Positions 34,676-47,504 of a DNA stretch of 64,000 bases are shown one piece after another. This DNA comes from Galeopsis tetrahit (taxonomy: Eukaryota; Streptophyta; Magnoliopsida; Lamiales; Lamiaceae): contig OY776122.1 of NCBI GenBank assembly GCA_963675135.1, forward strand, positions 87,368,472-87,432,471, read 5' to 3'. Below the pieces are notes generated by a model that ran no database searches, was not told where the DNA came from, and was given only the letters and a program-made list of their open reading frames with translations. The translations under genes were made by a program, and so were the position numbers. Within the stretch, counting starts at the first letter, position 1, and every line of letters begins with the position of its first letter.

Positions 34676-37600
34676 TGAGAGAGTACCGCCAGAGGCTAAC
34701 TTGGATGGGGGCAATAGCAGACACTTTGGATCTTTTCGTGGAGAAGCAGCTTCAATAGCTAAAAGCAGTCAATCATTTACCATGAGTTACTAGCCTTGTA
34801 ATTCATTGTTCATAGCTTAAAAGAAAGAAATGGAAAGAACTACATACCTCTTTTGCATTTTCTCCACTCATCACAAATAACTGTCAATAACAGATCAGAC
34901 CAAGTTCCTTTGGCCTCCTCTAAAACACGAATACTGCAACGATGGAATGAATCCTACATATAGACACTACCATGTCAGTCTATGAAGACAAAACAGTTCT
35001 TTGACAGATTAGACTTATTAAAAAGGTAAAGGTGGCAAATATTTCCCAAAAACTTGGAGTGGTTTCCAAACTTGTTATTCAGATTTCAGCATGACCAGAA
35101 GAAGGTCAAATAATAATATATTAGAAATAATCTTCATAGAGTAGTGATTGAAATTAACATTTAGGCAGATGATATCCACTAGTAACCACTTTCAGTTTGC
35201 ATGTAATATAACTTACTTCAAGTAGTTTAAGATGATGGCAGTTAAATTCTGCCTCACTATAAGGTAACAACTGGCGCAAAAGCCAACCACCATCCCACAA
35301 TGTTTCAGCAGAGATGTTTGGTCTGCAGAAGAGATTGACCAGCGAATCGAGTACCTAAAAAGACAGAATACCTTGTTCTAAAAATGGTACATGAAAATGA
35401 AAACATAACTAAATGATCAAAACTTAAACCTAGTTTTGTGCTAACATTAGACAATGATTTCCTTTCAATTAATTAGTAAGCACAAAAGAAGTTCAATTAA
35501 TTAGACAATGATTTCCTTTCAATTAATTATATATTGAGTACATGCAATGAAGACAAGAAAGTAGAATATTAAGAGCGAAATGTGATGCCATCATTTTACA
35601 ACTTCAGTAGAAAACTTCTAAATTAGACATTTATTAAAGGACTCTAAAGTAGACATGTAGACCATGTTGGATGATCTTGCAATGAGATAAAGGGTACAGA
35701 TAAAAATGATTATTTGCAAGATTGTAAAAGTACATACTTGAAATCTATGAACGCGAGGGCTCACTCCAACCTCTGGGTTTGCACATGAAATTCCAACATA
35801 TTCCTCCTGCTGATTGAGATAAAGTAAAATGAGTTCTACTTTTGGAAGTCACTTGTTTGAATTTGGATCACAATGCTAGATCATTATATCTCTTGACTCA
35901 CATTTTAAACTGATCTGTGAGGTTTCAAATACAATAGACTATACCAAATAGATTTTGTGATGTTGGACTCTCTGTCCTGATGATTCTTTCAAAGAGCAAG
36001 TCTACTTGACTTGATGATTTAGCTTACTTAGCCATTGAGAAACAATTTTGAATCTAGTTCCATATTAGTAGAGCACATCATAAATGTAACTGTTAGTTGA
36101 GAAATGGCATGGTGGTTTTTTTTTCAATTAATAGGAAACGAGAATTTGTTAATAAAAGGAAAGATATAAGGGATGAGGGATCCCTTATACAGATTACAAG
36201 TAGATAGAGTCAACACAAGTTACATATGCTTAAAATGCGAAACTCCAATCTTGAACTAGATCTGATACATGAAGACCCGTGAAATTCTTATGACCCGACA
36301 CCCAAAGAGCCCCTCTGAATTTAATCCTACACCAAACTTACTCTAAGGACTCGAAAACCCTAAAAAACCCTATAATTCCTTTCTAACCAAATTGATCAAA
36401 AAACAATCAGGACAACAATTTTCCACAACATTTTGCCTCTCTAAGTCTGCCCAAATTATGCTGTAATAAGTAATAACTAATACTCCCTCCGTCCAATTTT
36501 AAAATGCTCACTTCTTCGGGCACAGATTTTAATGAATATTGATTAGTTTATTCATAAAGTAGATAAATTGAGGATATGATGGGGTATTGTGGGGTCCATT
36601 TGTAAATAAATGATTGTTTATGGATAAAGTGAATGGAAAAGTGGGTAAATAAGTGATGGTAGGAGGGTAGAGATAAAGTAGTATGAATAGTATTGTTTCC
36701 AAAAAGGGTATGGGCATAATAAAATTGGACAACCAAAAAAGGAAAATGGGAATAATGAAATTGGACGGAGGGAGTAAGTCAAAGGCAGGAGATGGTAACA
36801 CCCAATATATAAGACTATATCAGAGAAACTCAAGAAGTAAAGGCAAATAGAAAAATGAAGTTCAAAATAAATTGAATTGTTTTTCCATCAATCAATAGGG
36901 CACCACAACAATGCAGAACTGCTCCCAAGAACACAGAAACATAAGAAATCACTGTCAAGTAAAGTTAGTAATCACAGAAGGGTGGTCATTAAACCTAACA
37001 TAGTATATCTCATCTGTCCAAGTCCTGAAGTTGGCATTGGAGAAAGCTATAACAAATTCAGAAGCTCATGTACCTTCAACTTTTGCAGATATATATCAAG
37101 TTCACTACTGACACCATCCTTAGCCCCATTACTTTCTGAAGAGAAAAGTTGCTCTTCCCCAGAATCTTCCCCAACCAAGGCTTGCTGTAGGCACACAACA
37201 AAGAGGCATTCTACTAAGACATGTATAGCATAATATCAGATATAGAATCCAATCAACACCCCAAGATCCAGAATATGATGCTAAACCTGATTCTTATTCT
37301 TTCATCATACAAAACAATTATATATCGAAGTAAACATCAGAATTGGAGAAACATATTGTCCAAAAGGAAAGAGGAAGTAGATTAAAGCTTGCTCCGGTCT
37401 TCTGTCCATTTGAATAGTGGAAAAGACAAATTATTCCTTCAGTATAACAACTAAACACATGATTTATTTTTTCACTTCTATCCATTGAAAACTAGCCAAA
37501 AGATTCAAATCACATACTTATTTCATGAAATCATAGTTACTATAGGAGCGCAAGGCACAAAGGGTAGCAGTCAGAGCTACTACAGGCAAGAAGCGGGCAA

Positions 37601-40600
37601 TGCTACATAGTGTGCACCTCCTTTTTGTCTTTGTTGTGCCTCGGGCGTTCATGCCCTTTACACCTCAGTGCGTCTTGTGCCTCTAACAAGGAACAACTAT
37701 GCATAATATCCCAATGTTCCACTTTTCCTACACTTTATTATTCCAACTAGGGGTGAAAATTCCTTACACAACGATAACATCACAGAAATTGTGGGTTAGA
37801 GTTTAGACTTATTGTGTTTGTAGCATCATGTTGACACTACAAGGACACAAAATTTTCGTGTCATGTTCGTGAAACCCATTAAACATGACTAAAAGTTTCA
37901 GATGTATATATGATTTAGTATTTTCTACTTCTATTGGAGATTTTGTATTTTTCTTATCGTGTTTTATTGTATAATGTCTAATATTGTGATGTGAATTCTA
38001 CTTTTAAATTTACTTTTTCTAATCATACCAATTTCTGTCATGTTAACACAAAAATATTTTGTATTCATGTCGCGTTAGCACGAATTTTTATCATGTTGTG
38101 TTTACTCTTATTGTGCCATGTTAATTGCTATCGTGTCGACATGATAACATGAATTGCCACCCCTACTTCTATTGGAGTTTCTTTTATGTTGCTTCCCAAT
38201 TCATTGACAATTATAAAGAACAGAAATATACCAGCAGCTTCTTCTTATGTTGTTTGCGTTGTGGAAGTATGCCAAGAGCATCAACAATTGACTCATCTAG
38301 TTCTGCAAAAGCAGAATTTACTTAGTGCATTGGATATAAGTATCAGAACAATAGTGATGTAACATAATGTGAGGTTTAATACCTTTAGTCTGCAACAAAG
38401 TAGCCAGAACATTTAGAGAGCCTGAAACTTGAACATCATCCCCACTGGCAACAAATGAAAGCAAAGCCTCCCTGCGTAATTTGCACAAACAAAATATATA
38501 TGATTCTTATATAGTACACAGAAATTGGCTCACTCTCTGACTCATAGCCAGCCAGCAAAAGGTTAGAGAAAAGCAACAAGTAATCTATAATCCAGTAATG
38601 TAACTAGTAGCCATCACATCAGAACATTCAGATCATCCATTCCATTAATTGTGCTCCTTTCATTATGAACTTATAGTTTTTGCCTCATTCAAAGATCTCG
38701 TAGAACCTCATAATATTTCATTTTCCATAGAAAACCTCCTTTTTTTTTTTACAAACTGTAGAAGAAACTCTGGCTTGACGCCCCACCTGTGCCATCTCCT
38801 AATGAGAGAAGATAAACCCTATACACCTTTAAAGGCAAAATAAAATTAAATAAATAAGCAGGCCAAATTATTTTTAATCACATTTCTTTCATGGAGTAGC
38901 GAACATGGTTTACTTGTGATCCGGTGATGGCAAAAGCATACTTTGAAGATAAAAGGCGTCTATGAGAACATACGCAATAAGACAAAAGCAAGTCATATGA
39001 ATTCCCTCAAGATACATATTGCTCTGTCATGTTCGAAATAATGCAGCTGCAAGGATGAGGGAGGGAAGATTACCTTTTCCTTCCTACAAGGATACCACAC
39101 CCAAGTAGTTCGATAAAAAGAAGAGTAAGGCTCATGATTAACTAATATAAGACATACAAAGGAATTATGTTGACCCTGTTGCTTATAAATATGGATTCTT
39201 AGAGTTCATTCCAGTGACTGTGTCAAACTTTAAAACTTGACCCTAGAGTTGACGAGCGATCACAAATCTATATCCAGAAACTCATGACCAACTAACTGCT
39301 AGTAGAGCTTGACTAGATATTAATATTATAACGAAATAAATGCTTATTGAAGTATCAGTATGCAAAGACATTTCAAGAGAAAGTGAAATTAGAAGTGACT
39401 GAAAGTATAGATCACCTGGGTGCAGATTTTGCACTAGCACAATTATGATCCAAGACACCACACTGTCGATGGTTTTGAGAAGAACTAGATGTCGAGGTTG
39501 CAACTTGCGAGCTTCCAGCATCAGATTCTGCACTGTGATATGTCATATCTGTATTTGGGGTTGCTGCATCTGGAGAAGCATGGCCCAACATATTACCATT
39601 GAGCTTAGCTTCAGAAATCTCCGAAAAGGTCTCTGGATAACATAGAAGAGCAGCAGCAACAATGTTTGCCAGATCTTTGATTTTGAGTATGCGCAAAATG
39701 CAACAAAGTAAATATAAAGAAGTGACAGCCCCAAGACTTGATTCCTGAATGTATACGACTCAGATAGTCACAAAACTATATGGGCAATAACATTAATAAT
39801 CAACAAAAATGTAACAAGACTACAAGAGGATACCAATTGCCAAAATTTTAGGGGAGGGGGAGAACAGACACACACACGCACACATAAGTTGGGGTAAGGA
39901 AACATGATGGATGAGCATGTGTACCTTTACTGCTTCAATCCTCAAAGAAGGGAGAATTACTGGAAATATAAGACGCCTCAAAACGTTGTCCATTATTAAC
40001 CTCCCAACATCAGGAATTCCAGCAGAAACAACATCACTAAAATAATAGAGATTGTCTTCAATCTCATCAACAGCAGAAAGAATGGAAGAAGTTGATTCCA
40101 TGCTCAGATTTCTATTCAAGATTTAATTGTTCTTGTTAGAAAAAACTTAACAAATAAAATCTTATCATAAGGAATATAATATTAAGCAACTTACTTTGAA
40201 GCATTTAAAACCACCGAGTCCAAACGGATACACCGCTCTTGGAAAAATTTGATCAAATTAAAAAAATAATCTGTGTGTGGAGCCATCGATACAAACCTAT
40301 TTACAGCGTCATCTCCAACTGCAAATCCAAACAGGTTATTTTTTTATGTAACATAGGTTCAAGACGAGTTGAATCTCATTGATTCAAAAGCAAACAAAAG
40401 TCAAATAAACAGGAACTCACCGTGATAAACATTCAACGTTAAAGCACGTACAGCAGTTCGAATCATACTTTCTTCGTGAAAGGCAAACCGGATTGCCTCA
40501 ACATAAAGGGGGAACTCAACTACATCATCCTTAAAAAGGGGGGAAACAAAGAGACTGTAATTAGTAACGGCAGGGTATTATGTTTTTATGTTTATTGTTT

Positions 40601-43600
40601 TTCCTATTAGTTACAAAAATGACAAGCAGGTATTGCTTCAGCTACCAGCTAACTTTTTTCAAAATGCTGGAATGAAGCTGAACATGGGTAATGATGAAGC
40701 AACCTTCTACAACTTCTCTGAGAAATGGGTATTGAATAACCAAAAATATTGTATCTACTCGATTTTAGTCCTACTGAATAGATCCAAAACCCTCAAAACG
40801 AGTTCCCTACAGTTGGGTTCTCATGTCGTCTTGTGATAATCTAAAAACACCTGAAGGACAATCTTAAGCCCAGCATCTTCATGATCTTTAATCTTTTCAA
40901 TTCAACTTTCCTCAGTTAAAAGAAAGGGTGGGGTGCTTCCTCTAACTAACCCAATGAGATATATACTCTCACATGTGTAACTATTAAAGCCCAGAGCCTC
41001 TGTTCTGTTTAAGGACACAAAAGAGCATTTCCCAACAAGACGTGTAAATCCAACTTTTGAAAAACTTTTAGACTGAGGCGGAACTCCAATATTTAGGTTT
41101 CTTACTTTCTTAGTTTTATTTTCAAATTTCAATACCACGATAAATTAATACACTTACAGACCTAACTCATGTCTATATATACCTTCCCAATGAATTCAAA
41201 GCAGAGGATTCGTAAATCATTCAACTCGACATAATAACAGAGATAAAAGCTTTAGGACTTCTAATATATGAATGATCGAGATGAATGATATAAATGTTAA
41301 AGGTACTCCTCACAAGTCACAACTATTTTTCAGGGTCCCTAATACAGAAAAATATTGTGAAGTAATAGTTATCTCATCGCCAACTTACTGTGAAAACATT
41401 GTAAGTTCAAGAACAAAAATATGACTCAGCAATGCGAGCATACATTTCATATCGAAAACTGTCCAGTTTTAAATTTCTGCAAAAAAAATTACCTTCCTAA
41501 CAGATAACAACGCAATTAACGAAGAAAAAATACAAAAAGCAGATGACATGTTAGTACGAAACAACAGTGTACTGAGATAGAAATATAAGCAACTTACACT
41601 TTCTGTCTTAACAAGGAGAGAAATTGTATCCCTGTTCAACTTCCCACTAATTGCCCTTTTGCAGCCCAAGTGCAGTTGATAAATCAAGGTTAGTAAGGCA
41701 ATATTATACATGATAGAAGAATTAAATTTAGAAGTTGTCCAAAACAATAATTGATTGCATATTTGCATGAAATAACTGAATTATAGAGCAAACCTTAGGA
41801 AGGATATGTAGTAGGACAATAGCTCTTCATTTCTGAAGTCAAAAGGGTAAGTTATAAGGTAGTTAACATGTTCATTGCTAAACATATAATCTGCACAGTT
41901 TCCAAAGAAGAACATATCAGAGAGGCCAAAATGGTAGGCAGATTGAAAATGTGCTGCTCAAACCCGCATGTCATAATGAAACTTACATATGGAATGTTCA
42001 CTGTCTAGGTTTTGGATCATTATGCTCATTGTCTGCAATAGCTGCAGTGGGACATACAAAGTTTTACTACTAATTTTTAATATGCGCACAAACTCTCCCA
42101 TGACCTGCTTCTCCATGAAAAACCTAAAGGAAACAAAATGATCACTATTGAACCAAAAAAAAAAAAAAACAGGCCATGCACTTTTAAAGGGGTGTATGAC
42201 CATATCAAACACAGAAAAAATGATGACGCACTCGAAATAGGCAGCATCATGTTGGTCGCCATAAGTTATCAACTCTGCAATAGATCTCAAAGCCTCAACC
42301 ACAAAGTCCTGGTGATACACCAATGAGAGTTAAAATCAAATAAAGCAGTGTCAAGAACATAAAAGAAAATTTAGAGTAGTGATAGCAAAAGACCTTACCT
42401 TGTTAACCTCATTCACGACATGAACCTTTATCAGTTGGTCAATTAGGAATCTGGTAAGAAGAAAGGCAAATCTCAGATCATAATAGACCAAGAAGGAGCC
42501 AAAAGTATATGTTGCATTCTGAGTTGAGTTAACTACAGTTATTGAAATCATATAATATTTTAATGCCAAATCGATTTATGATCCATTTAACTAACTTTAA
42601 TTAAACTTCAAACAAAAATTTCAAACTAGATTATACATCGAAAACCATTGCAACATGTTTAAACAGAAGCTCAAATGTGACAAACTGAGTATATTAAGCT
42701 TCTCCTGTCACATATTCACCATGTACTAGTAAAAACACTAGCATGTCAAAAGATTAAGCTATTGCATCATAGCAGACTAAACCGTCTATCATTTATCAAT
42801 CTGAAATGATGCAAAATTCATAAGCTACCTTATCTAAGAGCCTAAAGTTTCCCCAGATCCACACTGAGACCATTCCAAGCCAAGTGTCCAATAATAGTGC
42901 ATGTGTACCACTTGTAATAAAAACAATAGATGGAATAGAATAAAAACACATCCATATTCGCCATTAAACAAAAAAAGTATTACAGAAGACTTCATAACCA
43001 TTCTAAGATCCTAAGGGGATGTTTCATTTGGGATTTAGGTGTGTGCGGTAGTCATGACTTTGAAATCCTTGATGAATAGTAAAAGTGTGTGTTTCTTTTG
43101 GGATTTTGATAGGGTGGGATTTTACTTTATGTCAAATCAAATTGTGGGCGGGTTATTTTATAGTGTATAAGTAGATTGTATTGGGAAACGTGATAATAGG
43201 TTTATAGGTAATTTTAGGTGTGGATTGAGTGTGGGATTTTAAATCTCTAACTTAAATGAGACGGAGATCGTAAAGTTTTAAGTTCATCCGTGTGAGTCCT
43301 GAAAGAAACATACCCTAAAGGAATGTGGTTTCAGCAGTTCGTATTTTCTTATTCTTGCCAGAATAATTAGAGAACACATGCCTTAATGATTTTAATAAGA
43401 ATATAGAAAGAAAGACCAAATTACAAATAGCTACAATAAAAGAAAATTTTAGCCCGGCAAACGAACAAATTCTTGAGGACTTAGGTTGTCTATGAAATGC
43501 CCAATTCTCTAGGCATTAGGATTGCCCAACATCTGTAGTTTGCCTAGATAACAAGATTGAAAAAATGGCAGTAAAATATACATTGTTTTTGCTACAATGA

Positions 43601-46210
43601 CTAAAGTCTTTTTCTGGGATAAAGATGTTCGTCTAAAATAAATCTCTGAACCACCTATCAGCTCCTCGTGATGAAAGCAGATTCAGCCATGTTAGTAAAC
43701 CAAGTTGTAGTCTGCATGTCAAGAATCTATAAATTCTAACAGCAGACGACTGCATGTGAAGAATCTAAGACAGATCTCTATAAGATACATAATCAAAGTT
43801 CCAATTACACATAGCGTATGCAGGAATTTTTGGTAAATTAAGAAACATTTGTACCATACTTCCTAGCGACTGTCCTCGCAACCTATATCTTTTAGTACTC
43901 CCCATCCAGCATCGAAGATTGATAAATGAACTATGACCATCACCTCAAGTTGATTGTCAATACTTAAAACTAACATTCTAGCAAAGAATGGATCAACAGG
44001 ATTCATTGTATGCTACATGCCCACCACAGATATAGGGAGCATTCAGCCCTGAACTCATTACTTGATGATAAGAGTCCAGGAAGAGATATTGGATTGAACA
44101 ATTTGATTCATTGAGAGTATTTACAAGATTTGGTTTTATATCCACCATGTTCACTCTAAAACGATTCAAAATGAGATTCATTATACAAACAAACAAACCA
44201 AAAAAAAAAAGATAACCAGAATGAATTTGTTATGAATTTCAGATCCATCATCCAAATCCTTCAATTCAAATGAAGCAGGAGTAACAACAACAAACTAAGC
44301 CTTAATCCCACTATCCAGGTTGGCTATACAGGTCATATCTTGCCACCATGCTATGTAGAAACCCATGTTCCCATTGATATTAAAGTATAATATACCTTTT
44401 TTAATAGTTTCTTTTCAAGTCTTTTGGATAGTTCCCTTATTTTCACAGAGTCTCCTATGCACAGAGTCCAGACCACCTTAAGCAAATTTCTTGAATTAAT
44501 AATCTGTAGTCCATCCATTTTTCTATTTCATCTAAAGTATGACCGCACATCCATCTTAACATATTCTCATTTCGGATGCCCTTATTTTCATGTTCATATT
44601 TAGTTGCCAACACTCTGATCCATACAGCATTGTTGGTCTTTGTATTCTATAAAAAAATTCTTTTACGATCGCAGAGTACAGGGGACACACTTACCAACCA
44701 ACTGGAATCCTATGTGTAACGTCTTTATCATCCCCTTCGATGACAGATCATTAAAAGAAATCAAAAGGACTCGTAGGCCATATCCCTGACACCGCAATTT
44801 CACCTTGAACAGTTAGCCTAGAAGATTTAAACTGACAAAGCACCTTCTGACACTAGGAAAGAGTATGACTAAGGAACTCCCAAGAGTAAAATGAAAACCA
44901 AATCCCATATGGCCATGCCCCTGACACCCCTGTCATACAATGATTTAAGTGCAAATATACAGCTATATGTGCCATTCATGATTCATAAACATACTAAAGT
45001 GTTTAAGTGGAAAATGATGAAAGGAAATGGCGAATGAAGTTCTTGAATCTCCACAAAACTGTTAAATGCCTTCATACAAATAAAAGCAAATCATGAATTA
45101 AGTCCTTTTCCCCAGTAGAAAACAACTCAAGCCTAGAACTTAGGTTATGGTGCACAAAAGCAAGACAGAAAATGGATTCCAAAGAACAACTCTTGCAGAT
45201 TGGCCCTCAAAATCGCCATCACACCATTCTAATCCAATTAACTTAGAAAAATCAGAAAACAACAGTTATTAAATTTAGCTTACACCTAACATACCAGTAT
45301 ACCAGTAACAGACAGAGGTATATCACCTCAAAGGAAGAAGGATTATTTAGCCAAATATGAAACCAAGCATTAGCACTAGATTAATAAATACTTAAGACTT
45401 TACACTACATGCACAATAATAATAAAATAAGAAATGCCATAACTCAGTGATCACATGGAAAATTTACAAAAACACCCTAAAAAAAACTGCACAAGAAACC
45501 CTGAGTACGTTTTTTTCAGCCAATAAAATATGTTCACATATAAACTTGTTTTTTCCCAAATCCCAAACACGCCACTCATTTCAACATTCAAACATAGGGC
45601 ATTTATCAGCTTCTACCATTACAATGGTAATCAAAAAGTACAAGATGATCTAACCAAGGATTTTCATTGGATACTTGCAGATTAACTATTTGCTGCCGAT
45701 ATAAGTCATGGTTTGGTCTCTCAATTGTAACAGGACATAATTTTAGCGACTAGAATACAATTTTTATATGTAATCTACCAAGGGGAAAAGCATCATAGCA
45801 ATGTGTCAAATATAAGCAATTAGAAGTTAACACAATAACCAGTTTGACATCATCTCTTTGAGGCAACTAAGTAGAACAGCTTCCTACGCGATTGTTTTTC
45901 ATATTGCAGTTGAAGAGCTAAATTAAAACACAGGCATTCATCAAACTGAGGTAGTAATAGGGAAACGTAAGAAGCAACTATTCATCCGATCTATCCAGCT
46001 CAAAATTGAAATGCATACCCTTTTTTTGTGGACAGAAAGAGTAGAGACTTTCTTAGAGTTCTAAAGTTATTTCTGATTGAAATTACACATAATATAGAGA
46101 AATTACAAGTGAATCGGAAATTATAGCAAAGTTATGACATATACACATATATACTACCTGAGTTCATCTAAAGAGAATCTATCCCGGGATCTCCAAAAGG
46201 AAAACCACAT
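32903..46210 (-). CDS. TT9: TT9/CLEC16A-like FPL-domain protein
   Basis: Homologue of animal CLEC16A and Arabidopsis TRANSPARENT TESTA 9 (GFS9), a peripheral Golgi/endomembrane protein needed for vacuolar trafficking and seed-coat pigment. I can join 21 exons, all in frame, to 853 residues: 46158-46210, 42399-42450, 42232-42308, 41987-42123, 41794-41890, 41598-41655, 40421-40529, 40195-40318, 39925-40111, 39416-39744, 38383-38471, 38232-38302, 37074-37184, 35738-35806, 35217-35354, 34848-34953, 34687-34758, 34507-34565, 34099-34258, 33806-33972, 32903-33199. It starts MWFSFWRSRDRFSLDELR at 46210. The FPL domain follows (DQLIKVHVVNEVNK, SIAELITYGDQHDAAYFE, FDFRNEELLSYYISFLR). Later conserved blocks are HEESMIRTAVRALTLNVYH and WDGGWLLRQLLPYSEAEFN. 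Intron 1 is 3.7 kb and carries two transposon pieces. Confidence 0.93.
34632..34682. repeat. (TA)n(GA)n microsatellite in a TT9 intron
   Basis: About 24 bp of TA repeats followed by about 27 bp of GA repeats. It ends within 10 bp of the donor site of the exon at 34687-34758. Confidence 0.95.
35448..35530. repeat. Short direct repeat in a TT9 intron
   Basis: TTAGACAATGATTTCCTTTC followed by AATTAATTA occurs twice, separated by about 24 bp. Confidence 0.9.
36483..36774. mobile_element. Stowaway-like MITE, 292-bp family (copy 2), TT9 intron
   Basis: Ends CTCCCTCCGTCCAATTTTAA and, reverse-complemented, CTCCCTCCGTCCAATTTCAT, with TA on both sides (36481-36482, 36775-36776). It is the same length as the 19805-20096 copy and inverted relative to it. 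Confidence 0.88.
37748..38165. mobile_element. hAT-like TIR element in a TT9 intron
   Basis: Ends TAGGGGTGAAAATTCC and, reverse-complemented, TAGGGGTGGCAATTCATGTT. Internal arms repeat ATGATAACATG and GTCGCGTTAGCACGA-like motifs. No clear 8-bp duplication was found, so it may be old or rearranged. Just left of it (37548-37690) is another repeat-like stretch with AGGCACAAAG and TTGTGCCTC in opposite directions. Confidence 0.55.
43015..43315. mobile_element. Tourist/Harbinger-like MITE in TT9 intron 1
   Basis: A 301-bp element with ends GGGGATGTTTCATTTGGGAT and, reverse-complemented, GGGTATGTTTCTTTCAGGAC, flanked by TAA on both sides (43012-43014, 43316-43318). No ORF. Confidence 0.82.
44285..44720 (-). 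mobile_element. RTE-type LINE 3' fragment in TT9 intron 1
   Basis: On the minus strand, decayed reverse-transcriptase C-terminal sequence is recognisable: RPTMLYGSECW, then after degenerate positions LRWMCGHTLDE. It is followed by a GTATAGCCAACCTGGATAGT-type 3' region and a TTGTTGTTGTTAC tail (44279-44291 on plus). These are hallmarks of plant RTE LINE ends. It is 5'-truncated and full of frameshifts. Confidence 0.65.
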
Positions 46211-47504
46211 CCTTTTAAGAGCACGCGGTCACTCTTTCCTTCTTCTTCGCATCAAATTTCATCGTCAGATGCCCCATAAGTCTTCAATCAACCATCACTT
46301 GAGATTGTTCTACTCAAATTGGGCGCAATCACGGCGAATCACGCAGGAGAAGACGTGAAATAGAAGTAACACAGAGACAGAGATAGATAGGGTTTGAGAT
46401 TGCCGCCACCGGAAAATAGAGCGGTGAGAAGTAAGGAATTTTCCGAGAAGAGAAATATGATCAGATCAGAGATGGGAAAAGTGTGGGTCGGGTTTTCGGG
46501 TAAGTAGGTTGGAGCTTTGACAGATTATCTGACGGACGACAATACATGTATATGTGGCCACCTGTCAAAGGGTTGCTCAAGTTTCATTTTAAGGATTTTG
46601 CAACGAAGCCCTCTAATTTATCGGACATCTATTAATTCGCCCTCGTAAAGTCTCGAGGCCATGTTTGTCTTGGAATCTTCGTAAATTGTGAAAATTAGGA
46701 TTATTTTATTGAATTTTCATTCACATATTTTTAAAACTTTTGCCTCCTATACGAGCTCTATAATTATCTTTCAATTTCAGTTTACTAGTTTTTTAACAAT
46801 TTTTTATTTTTTCTCTCTCTTTTTATCTCTCACCATTTTTACTAATTTTATAACATGACATTACAAAATTACCTTATTTTAATTTCTAAGTAATGTTAAC
46901 TATACATTTTATTTGTACATCTTATTTTAATTTCTAAGTAATGTTAACTATTCCTTTCATTGGACATCTCACAATAACTTTCACTCTATTAAAATGAAAA
47001 AGCATTTATAAGGAGTATTTGTATATTCAACTTAAAAAGTGTTTAAACATTAAAAACGAAGAAGCCAACAATAAAGAGTATTTTTTTAAATACGTTGCAC
47101 CAGTTAGGTACTTTAAAAGATAGGAATATATTTATTAAAAGATGTTTGTATTTTGTATATTCTCTAAACTTAAAACATACATTATTTTAAGCTTTATTAT
47201 TGGACACTTAAATACTATTCAGTACTCACGGTGTATCTTCGACATACGTCAAAATATTAAAACTACGATTTCACTCAACTAGAGAATAATACAGTCAAAA
47301 TGAAATTAAACACAATGACAAGAAAAGAAAGAAAAAAACACAATCGCTGCAAGTCTCAAATTTGAGGACATTTCTCAAAACGGTAGGCTACAAAATTCAG
47401 GCCGTAATATATAATAATAATAATAAAGGATTAAATCCAAAATTGATGAAATCTGAAAACTTAAGAAAACAGGGTATCCTTAGCGAAAATAAATCAGTAG
47501 AAAA
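46211..47504. other. TT9 upstream region and RPL7 3' flank
   Basis: The first 300 bp is GC-richer and includes the presumed TT9 leader. The rest is AT-rich, with a direct repeat of TTATTTTAATTTCTAAGTAA followed by TGTTAACTAT (about 46874 and 46923). No gene seen. Confidence 0.5.
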
